Assembly (NCBI RefSeq): GCF_014204795.1
Contig: NZ_JACHMB010000001.1
Span: 10,490,501-10,554,500 of the forward strand
Length of the DNA stretch: 64,000 nt
Origin: Nonomuraea jabiensis
GTDB taxonomy: Bacteria > Actinomycetota > Actinomycetes > Streptosporangiales > Streptosporangiaceae
Reading direction: 5' to 3'
The notes beneath the pieces were generated by a model. It searched no databases, was not told the DNA's origin, and worked only from the letters and a program-made list of their open reading frames with translations. Positions 40,439 through 47,144 of the stretch are shown here, piece after piece. The number at the start of each line of letters is the position of its first letter. The stretch's first letter is position 1. The translations under genes were made by a program, and so were the position numbers.

Positions 40439-41983
40439 CCGCGCGGGCCGGCCGTCGGGGTCCACGACGCTCCGGTACAGCGGCATGGCCAGCGCCCGGC
40501 GGACCCGGCCGAGCCCGGGTCGCGGGTGCGGGCGCAGCCGTCCCGGCGGGCGGGGCCCCCGGCAGCCGTCCCGGTGCCAGGCCTCCAGCCGCGCGGCGGA
40601 CTCGGCGAACGCCTCGTAGGCGCTCTCCGGGTCGAGCAGATCGTCCAGGTCGCCGGGGTCGCGGTCCAGGTGCTCGGCGGCCAGCGTGAGCCGGAGCTCC
40701 CTGGCGAACCTGCGGGCCCCCGAGGGCGGACGCGGATCGGGCTCGGCGTCGAGCACGGCGCAACTCAGCTCGGAGTCGAACGTCCACGAGCGCAGGTTCA
40801 CGTTGTCGGAGCCGACGCTCGCCCACACGTCGTCGACCACGCAGACCTTGGCGTGCACGTACACCGGCGTGCCCCGGTGGTTCTCCAGATCGTAGATCGC
40901 GACCCGGCCGTCGCCCGCCCGCATCAGCCTGGCCAGCGCTTCCGACCTGCCGATCAGGCTGGCCGGGCCGGCCAGCCAGCCGTCCTGGTCGGGATGGCGG
41001 GGCACCACGATGATCATGCGCAGGCCCGGCTCGCGCTCCAGCGCCTGGGCGAACGGCTCGATCACCTCCGTGGACCACAGGTACTGGTCCTCCAGGTAGA
41101 CCAGCGATCTCGCCCGCGTCAGGACCTTGCGGTACGCCCTGGCCACGCTGCGCTCGCCCTCCGGCGCGAACGGGTAGGCGTGGCGCAGGTGGGGATAGGT
41201 CCTCAGGAGCTGCACGGCGTGCGTGCCGGCCGCCGCCGGCGCGGGGCCGGGCTCCGGCAGCGGCGGCACGTCGGCCATCCGGCTCAGGCGGTCACGCAGC
41301 CGCCTGAACGGCTGGCGGGTCTCCGGCGCCGGGTCCTCCCAGCGCTCGCAGAAGACCTTCTCCACCTCGGCCACCGCCGGGCCCCTGATCGCCACCTGGA
41401 CGTCGTGCCACGGCGGGCGATCGCCGTACGCGCCGGGCATCGGCGCCGCCTGCGGGTCGCCCAGGTGCTCGGCGTCGTCGCGGCGGCTGTGGCACAGGTC
41501 GATGCCGCCGACGAACGCCACGTCCCGGTCCGGGCCCCCGTTGTCGCGCCGGTCGTGGCGCAGGACGACGAACTTCTGGTGGTGCGAGCCCCCACGCCGC
41601 ACCCGGGTGTCGAGCAGCGCCTGCCCGCCGGCCGCCTCGATCTCCTCGCCGAGGTGCCGGTTCTCGGCCGAGCTGAAGCGCAGGAAGTCCAGGTGCGAGC
41701 GCCAGATCAGCCCTCGTACCAGGGCTCCCCTCTCGGCCGCCCGCGCCATCGCGGCCGCCACCCCGGGGCCGTCCGGCGTGAGCCGCTCGTCGGGGTCGCC
41801 GCGCCAGTCGGTGAACAGCAGCAGGTCGTCCTTGCCCAGGCCGGCCAGGCACGCGGCGAGCTCGGCGAAGTAGGTGGCGCCGTGGACGAGCGGGCGCACC
41901 AGGTTGCCCTCCGTCCAGGGCTCGAGCTTGGTCGCGTCGTTCCCGCGTTCCGGGCCGGTGAGGAACCAGTCGTCCAGCCTCAT
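40415..41983 (-). CDS. Phospholipase D-like protein
   Basis: A 522-residue PLD-superfamily protein with two catalytic halves. The second HKD motif is intact (VYVHAKVCVVDDVWASVGSD, H-x-K-x4-D). The first, SHHQKFVVLRHDRRDNGG, keeps His and Lys, but the Asp is displaced by an Arg-rich insertion. Both halves also carry the following Gly/Ser-Asn region (FVGGIDLCHS, GSDNVNLRS). It may hydrolyse or transfer phosphatidyl groups. No signal peptide is seen, so a cytoplasmic or membrane-associated place is likely. ATG 41983 overlaps the DUF1206 stop (ATGA). Confidence 0.88.
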   Translation of the reverse strand: MRLDDWFLTGPERGNDATKLEPWTEGNLVRPLVHGATYFAELAACLAGLGKDDLLLFTDWRGDPDERLTPDGPGVAAAMARAAERGALVRGLIWRSHLDFLRFSSAENRHLGEEIEAAGGQALLDTRVRRGGSHHQKFVVLRHDRRDNGGPDRDVAFVGGIDLCHSRRDDAEHLGDPQAAPMPGAYGDRPPWHDVQVAIRGPAVAEVEKVFCERWEDPAPETRQPFRRLRDRLSRMADVPPLPEPGPAPAAAGTHAVQLLRTYPHLRHAYPFAPEGERSVARAYRKVLTRARSLVYLEDQYLWSTEVIEPFAQALEREPGLRMIIVVPRHPDQDGWLAGPASLIGRSEALARLMRAGDGRVAIYDLENHRGTPVYVHAKVCVVDDVWASVGSDNVNLRSWTFDSELSCAVLDAEPDPRPPSGARRFARELRLTLAAEHLDRDPGDLDDLLDPESAYEAFAESAARLEAWHRDGCRGPRPPGRLRPHPRPGLGRVRRALAMPLYRSVVDPDGRPARLRRSNEF

Positions 41984-42783
41984 GTACGCCGCCAGCGCGC
42001 CTCTCCGAAGCAGTATCCGGCGAACAGCAGCAGCCCGAGGGCCACCACCACCAGCAGCCAGGGCCCGGCCGGAGTGTCGGCGAACGCCCTGAGCGTGGCG
42101 TCGATGCCCCCGGCCTTGTCCGGGTCGAAGGTGATGGCCGCCTGGACCACGAAGACGCCGGCCAGCCCGGCGATCAGCCCGCGTGCGAGGTAGCCGGCGA
42201 GCCCGAGCCGGTCCATCACCGAGCCGGCCCTGCTCGGCATCGGCCTGAGCTCCTTGCGGAACTCCTTCCTGATGCCGTACCGCAGCCAATAGACGCCGAG
42301 CGCGATGATGCCGAGCCCGATCGCGCCCACGACGACCTGCCCGCCGGGCAGCTCGAGAAGCTTGCCCGTGAGGTCCTGGGTCCGCTGGTCGTCGGAGGTG
42401 GTCTTGTGCGTCAGCAGCATGGTCAGCAGCGTGGAGCACACGAACACGTAGACCGCGACCCGGGCGATCGGCTCCACCCGGTCCTTGAGCCTGTGGGCGC
42501 CGAAGATCGCCTCCGACGCCTGCCACACGGTCAGGGCGGCGAACCCGACGACCATGATCCACAAGAGCACGGCCCCGAACGGCAACGACGCGACGGTGCT
42601 GATCGCCCCGTTCTTGTCGGCCTGCCGCCCGCCGTCCCCGAACGCGATCTGGACGGCCAGCACCCCGATCAGCCCGTACAGCACGCCGCGGCAGACCAGC
42701 CCGACCCGCGCCAGCTTGTCCATGGCGGGGCTGTCGGCCGCCTGTCGTGCTTTGGCTTTGGCTTTGGCTTCAGCTTCGGTCAT
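41980..42783 (-). CDS. DUF1206-domain membrane protein
   Basis: A 267-residue protein with about six membrane segments arranged as three similar two-helix units, each with R-G-x-x-Y/A-x-x-I/L: LARVGLVCRGVLYGLIGVLA, EPIARVAVYVFVCSTLLTML and LGLAGYLARGLIAGLAGVFV. That triplication is the DUF1206 hallmark. The N-terminal tail (EAEAKAKAKARQAA) is charged. Function is unknown. ATG 42783 follows GGGAGAA. It overlaps the phospholipase-D-like gene by 4 bases, so the two are expressed together. Confidence 0.88.
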   Translation of the reverse strand: MTEAEAKAKAKARQAADSPAMDKLARVGLVCRGVLYGLIGVLAVQIAFGDGGRQADKNGAISTVASLPFGAVLLWIMVVGFAALTVWQASEAIFGAHRLKDRVEPIARVAVYVFVCSTLLTMLLTHKTTSDDQRTQDLTGKLLELPGGQVVVGAIGLGIIALGVYWLRYGIRKEFRKELRPMPSRAGSVMDRLGLAGYLARGLIAGLAGVFVVQAAITFDPDKAGGIDATLRAFADTPAGPWLLVVVALGLLLFAGYCFGEARWRRT

Positions 42784-42896
42784 GACTTCTCCCAAGAGCT
42801 CGTCAAGACCGGCGAACTGCCCCGAATCGCGCGTCGTAGACCTTCACCCGCCGCGACCGGCGGCGACGCCGGCAGGCGGGCCGCCGGAAACCGAGA

Positions 42897-43016
42897 TCAC
42901 TCGCCGAGATCGAGATCGGGCGGCCTGGCGGCGGAGACCATGGGGGCGGCGTCGCCGACGTGAACGGCGGGCAGGCCACCCGTCCAGGCCCTCACCCACG
43001 ACGGCTCGGCGCTCAT
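42897..43016 (-). CDS. Possible 39-residue small protein
   Basis: A short minus-strand frame starts at ATG 43016 and reads MSAEPSWVRAWTGGLPAVHV, then GDAAPMVSAARPPDLDLGE, with TGA at 42897. It is protein-like in composition, lies in an otherwise empty 308-base gap and has no overlap with another gene. No strong ribosome-binding site was seen (CCTGG upstream). It could be a genuine small protein or the end of a lost gene. Confidence 0.4.
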   Translation of the reverse strand: MSAEPSWVRAWTGGLPAVHVGDAAPMVSAARPPDLDLGE

Positions 43017-43091
43017 CCGGCCAGGAAATCCCATGGATCACCTGGCGTGCAAGGCCCGCGGGTTACCGTCCTGGGCCGCTGAGCCCCAGCG

Positions 43092-44042
43092 TCAGGGCAG
43101 GGAGCCGGGACTGTCGTCGGCGCGGTGGGACGTCAGGCGGTCGGGGTTCGGCCAGCGTACGCCGTGGGCCCAGCCCGCCCGCTCGAACCAGCGGATCAGC
43201 CGCGCGCTGGGGTCGAGCTGCCCCTTGAGCACGCCGTGCCGGGCGCAGGTCGGCTCCACGTGGTGCCAGTTGTGCCAGCCTTCGCCGAGCGTCAGCATCG
43301 CCACCCACCACACGTTGGACGAGCGGTCCCGGGTGCGGAACGGGCGGTCGCCGAAGGTGTGGGCGATCGAGTTCACCGACCAGGTGACGTGGTGCACCAC
43401 GGCGTAGCGGACCAGGCCGCCCCACAGGAGCCCGCTCCACGCTCCCGGCCACGACATCGACCACAGCCCGCCGGCGGCGGCCGGGAGCGCGAACGACAGG
43501 AGCACGACCGCCGGGTAGGCGGCGTCGAAACGCCGCACGTCCGGGTCGGCCAGCAGGTCCGGCACCCAGTGCCGGCGGCTGGAGCGATGACGGGCCGTGT
43601 AGAACCAGCCGATGTGGGCGTGCAGCATGCCGCGCAGCAGCGCCAGGCCGCTGTCGCCGTAGCGCCACGGCGAGTGCGGGTCACCTTCGCGGTCGGCGTA
43701 CTTGTGGTGGCGGCGGTGCTCGGCGGCCCACAGCGTGAGCGGGCCCTCGACGGCCATGCCGCCGGCCAGCATGAGCGCGATCCGCAGCGCCCGGTTGGCC
43801 TTGAAGGCGCGGTGGGTGAAGAGGCGGTGGTAGCCGATGGCGATGCCGAAGATGCTCACCAGGTACATCGCGACCGCGATGACCAGGTCGCGGGGGCCGA
43901 TGCCCCAGCCCCAGGCGGCCGGCACCGCGAGGGCCAGCAGCAGCACGGGCAGGACGACCAGGACGACCAGATAGGCGGTGCGGCGGCCGGTGGTGAGCGT
44001 CACCGTCTCCACCGTGCCCGGCTGCGGCATGGGTGACGTCAC
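43092..44042 (-). CDS. Acyl-CoA/acyl-lipid fatty-acid desaturase (delta-9 type)
   Basis: Introduces a double bond into a fatty acyl chain using a di-iron centre and O2. The 316-residue membrane protein has all three histidine boxes: HRLFTH (H-x4-H), HRRHH (H-x2-HH) and HNWHH (H-x2-HH). Hydrophobic pairs flank them. The pattern GIAIGYHRLFTHRAFKANRA and WAAEHRRHHKYADREGDPHS matches stearoyl-CoA-type desaturases. GTG 44042 with GGGAGG 5 bases upstream is preferred; ATG 44054 is an alternative. It is divergent from the P450-COX-lipase operon and may prepare its unsaturated substrate. That link is inferred from position. Confidence 0.88.
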   Translation of the reverse strand: MTSPMPQPGTVETVTLTTGRRTAYLVVLVVLPVLLLALAVPAAWGWGIGPRDLVIAVAMYLVSIFGIAIGYHRLFTHRAFKANRALRIALMLAGGMAVEGPLTLWAAEHRRHHKYADREGDPHSPWRYGDSGLALLRGMLHAHIGWFYTARHRSSRRHWVPDLLADPDVRRFDAAYPAVVLLSFALPAAAGGLWSMSWPGAWSGLLWGGLVRYAVVHHVTWSVNSIAHTFGDRPFRTRDRSSNVWWVAMLTLGEGWHNWHHVEPTCARHGVLKGQLDPSARLIRWFERAGWAHGVRWPNPDRLTSHRADDSPGSLP

Positions 44043-44259
44043 GTTTCCTCCCATGAGCGATACAGGACGATCGGGCTCCTCATTCAACGGCCACGCCCAT
44101 GGAGTGCGGCAATGTCCTGACAGTAACGGCGTGATTACCGTACGGAAGCAAAACAATGCACTCCGTCGTCATGAAGAAAACGTGCGACACCTCCCTAGAT
44201 TGTGATTGCACAACGTGATCATCCTTGTGCGCTCCGGCATCAGGCGGAAGGTCCACGGA
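44043..44259. promoter_or_regulatory. Divergent promoter region, desaturase / P450-COX-lipase operon
   Basis: The 217-base gap is more AT-rich than its surroundings, particularly 44120-44225. No strong inverted repeat was seen. AGGCGGAAGG (44242-44251) precedes the P450 ATG at 44260. The same gap must carry both promoters, allowing coordinated control. Confidence 0.4.
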
Positions 44260-45561
44260 ATGGGTGCTGTCGATCAGGCGACCACGGGCGGGCATCTGGA
44301 GAGGTACGACGAGGCGCTGGCCCGGGATCCGATGTCCGCGTTCGGCCTGGTCCGGGAGTGGATGCGGACCGGCTGGCGGAGCCTGTTCGCCGAGTTGCGC
44401 GAGCGGCGCCCCGTCTTCGTCACCCCCGCCTTCACGGTCGTGACCCGCTTCGCCGACGTCATCGAGGTGCTCTCCCACGAAGAGGTCTTCTCGGTCCGCG
44501 CCTTCGGTCCGCGCCTCGACGCCGCGCTGGGCGCCCCGTTCATGCTGGGCAGGGACGCCACGCCGATGAACTGGCGGGAAAAGGGCCTGATGCAGCTCAT
44601 GCTCGACCCGCGGGACGCGGCCGGCGTGCGCGAGCTGACCGGCCGCCTGGCCGACGAGCTGCTCGACGTCGCCTGGCCCGACGGCCGCCTCGAAGCGGTC
44701 GGCGGGCTGTTCCGCCCCGTCGCCCTCGGCGTGTGCGCGCGGTATTTCGGCGTTCCCGGCCCCGATCCGCAGACCCTGGGCCGGTGGACGCGGGCCATCG
44801 TCGCCGACGGCTTCGCCAACTTCCTCGGCGATCCGCAGCTCCAGGCCGCGTCCGTCGGAGCGGGCCGCGAGCTGGTCGGATACCTGCGAGACCGCCTCGC
44901 CGCGCACCGGGCCACGCTGCGGGCCGGAGGGGACCTCCCCGACGACGTCTTCACCCGCCTCGTCCGATCCTCCTTGCCCGCCGGGACCGGCGTGACCGAC
45001 GACCGCATCGTGATCAACATGGCCGGGCTGCCGCTGGGCTTCGTGGAGAGCGCGCCGGGGGCCATGGCCGAGGCGGTCGAGCAGCTCCTGCTGCGCCCGC
45101 GGGTGCTCGCGGAGGCCGCGGCCGTCGCCGGGGACCCCGAACGGTTCGATCCGTACGTCTGGGAGGCGCTGCGGTTCAGCCCGTTCTTCAAGCTGCTTCC
45201 CCGGATGTGCGAGCGCGACCATGTCCTGGCCGCCGGCACCCCGCGCAGCACGGTGATCCCCGCGGGCACGTTCGTGCTCGCGGCGCCGGCCTCCGCCATG
45301 TTCGACGCGGCCGTGGTGCCGGAGCCCGGCGAGTTCCGCCTCGACCGCCCCCGCCACCATCAGCTGTTCTTCGGCTCCGGCCATCACGCCTGCCTCGGCG
45401 TGCACGTGGCCGGCCCGGTGATCGCCGAGACCGTACGCCGCCTGCTGCTGCGTCCCGGCGTGCGGCCGCTCCCGCCACCGGCGGGCCGCGTCGAGCGGAC
45501 GCTCGGGATCTTCCCCGACACCTTCGCCCTCGGGCTGGGCACCGACGGACAGGAAGGCTGA
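44260..45561 (+). CDS. Cytochrome P450 in COX-like cluster
   Basis: A 433-residue P450. The haem loop FFGSGHHACLGVHVAG carries the proximal ligand Cys378. The K-helix ExxR is EALRF. The I-helix reads MAGLPLGFVESAPGAMAEAV; by spacing from the following helix, the usual acid-Thr pair is Glu-Ser, followed by Pro, which is unusual. P450s acting on COX or dioxygenase products (hydroperoxide isomerases, prostacyclin/thromboxane synthases) often lack the canonical pair because they need no O2 activation. The gene precedes the COX-like gene by 2 bases with AGGAAGG just before the next ATG. ATG 44260 is chosen; a longer form from 44206 is possible. Confidence 0.9.
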   Translation: MGAVDQATTGGHLERYDEALARDPMSAFGLVREWMRTGWRSLFAELRERRPVFVTPAFTVVTRFADVIEVLSHEEVFSVRAFGPRLDAALGAPFMLGRDATPMNWREKGLMQLMLDPRDAAGVRELTGRLADELLDVAWPDGRLEAVGGLFRPVALGVCARYFGVPGPDPQTLGRWTRAIVADGFANFLGDPQLQAASVGAGRELVGYLRDRLAAHRATLRAGGDLPDDVFTRLVRSSLPAGTGVTDDRIVINMAGLPLGFVESAPGAMAEAVEQLLLRPRVLAEAAAVAGDPERFDPYVWEALRFSPFFKLLPRMCERDHVLAAGTPRSTVIPAGTFVLAAPASAMFDAAVVPEPGEFRLDRPRHHQLFFGSGHHACLGVHVAGPVIAETVRRLLLRPGVRPLPPPAGRVERTLGIFPDTFALGLGTDGQEG

Positions 45562-45563
45562 CG

Positions 45564-47144
45564 ATGGCGGCGAGCCGAGCACGCAGCATCGCCACGGATG
45601 GTCTCGCCAACCGGCTCAGGTTCCTGGCCCTGACCAACGGCCGGCCGTTCTGGGACCTCGTGCAGAGAAGCCGGCCGGTCCGGAGCCGGGTCAACGCCTC
45701 GCTGATCGACCATGCGATCCGCGAGATGCCGCCGCGCCCCGAGCCGCTGAGTACTATGGCCGACTACACCTCGTGGGCCTCCTTGACCGACCGCACCTAC
45801 AGCGGCAGGCACCTGCCCCCGGTCCCCGTCGCCGAGGGCAAGCGGCCCACTCCCGAGAGCGCCGGCGGCCTGTTCGCCCGCGGCGAGTCCATGATCCCCT
45901 GCCCGCGTTCCACGGTGCTCTTCGCGTACTTCGCCCAATGGTTCACCGACGGTTTCCTGCGCGGCGACACCAACGTCCCGCGCGACCCGCGCAAGAACAG
46001 CTCCAACCATCACATCGACCTGAACCAGGTGTACGGCCTCCACGAGGCGGCGACGGCCGCGCTGCGCACGTTCGACGGCGGGCTGCTCAAGAGCCAGCTC
46101 CTCAACGGCGGCGAGTTCCCACCCTACCTGTGCGAGAACGGCAAGATCAAGCCGGAGTTCGCCCCGCTGAGCGTCATCCGCTTCGACCAGCTCTCCGACG
46201 CGCAGCGCGACACGCTGTTCGCCACCGGCAGCGACCGGGGCAACGGCCAGATCGGCTTCACCATGCTCACGGTGCTGTTCCTGCGCGAGCACAACAGGGT
46301 CGCGCGGCTGCTCGCCCGGGAGCATCCGCGCTGGGACGACGAGCGGCTGTTCCAGACGGCCCGCAACATCCTCATCGTGCTGCTGATCAAACTGGTCGTC
46401 GAGGAGTACATCAACCACATCACCCCCTACCACTTCCGGTTCACCCTGGACCCGCGGCTGCAGGCGCGGCTGGAGCGCGCGCCCTGGCACCGGCAGAACT
46501 GGGCCTCGGTGGAGTTCAACCTCGTCTACCGCTGGCACAGCCTGATCCCGTCCCACCTGTCGGTGGGCGGGCGCGACCTGCCGATGGCCGAGACCTTCTT
46601 CGGCAGCGCGCTGATCCCTGGGCCCGGCCTCGGGCGGCTGTTCGAGGACGCCTCCTGCCAGCGGGCCGGCCGCATCGGCCTGTTCAACACCGACCCCGTC
46701 CTGCGCGAGATCGACGTGGCCAGCATCGCCGACTCCCGGGCGCTCGACCTGGCCCCGTACAACAGCTACCGGGAGCACTGCCGCTTCCCCAGAGTGCGGG
46801 CCTTCGAGCAGATCTCCGGCGACCGGCGGGTCAGCGGCGCGCTGCGCGAGCTCTACCGCGACGTGGACGACGTCGACCTGTACGTCGGGCTGTTCGCGGA
46901 GGAACCCGGATCCCCCGCCGCGATCCTGCCTCCGCTGCTGACCAAGATCATCGCTATCGACGCCTTCTCCCAGGCGCTCACCAACCCGCTGCTGGCGCCG
47001 CGGATCTTCAACGCCGCCACGTTCTCCCCGCAGGGCGTGCGGGTCATCGCGGCCACGCGCACGCTGTCGGACGTGCTGCGCCGCAACACGCCGGAGGACC
47101 CGGCCCCCCGCCTCGTCAGCATGTCCCGGCGGCCCCGGCCATGA
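45564..47144 (+). CDS. Prostaglandin-H-synthase (cyclooxygenase)-like haem dioxygenase
   Basis: A 526-residue haem peroxidase/dioxygenase strikingly like animal COX. FLREHNRVARLLAREHP, RLFQTARNILI and EEYINHITPYHFRFTLDP follow the COX order, as does the C-terminal half (APYNSYREH, ELYRDVDDVDLYVGLFAEE). VEFNLVYRWHSLIPS aligns with the catalytic block of COX: Tyr322 corresponds to Tyr385 (radical) and His325 to proximal His388. On the distal side, YFAQWFTDGF has the Gln (125) but Asp129 where COX has His207, so peroxidase activity may be reduced or absent. There is no signal peptide or EGF domain. It overlaps the lipase gene (ATGA). The expected product is a fatty-acid hydroperoxide or endoperoxide. 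Confidence 0.9.
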   Translation: MAASRARSIATDGLANRLRFLALTNGRPFWDLVQRSRPVRSRVNASLIDHAIREMPPRPEPLSTMADYTSWASLTDRTYSGRHLPPVPVAEGKRPTPESAGGLFARGESMIPCPRSTVLFAYFAQWFTDGFLRGDTNVPRDPRKNSSNHHIDLNQVYGLHEAATAALRTFDGGLLKSQLLNGGEFPPYLCENGKIKPEFAPLSVIRFDQLSDAQRDTLFATGSDRGNGQIGFTMLTVLFLREHNRVARLLAREHPRWDDERLFQTARNILIVLLIKLVVEEYINHITPYHFRFTLDPRLQARLERAPWHRQNWASVEFNLVYRWHSLIPSHLSVGGRDLPMAETFFGSALIPGPGLGRLFEDASCQRAGRIGLFNTDPVLREIDVASIADSRALDLAPYNSYREHCRFPRVRAFEQISGDRRVSGALRELYRDVDDVDLYVGLFAEEPGSPAAILPPLLTKIIAIDAFSQALTNPLLAPRIFNAATFSPQGVRVIAATRTLSDVLRRNTPEDPAPRLVSMSRRPRP

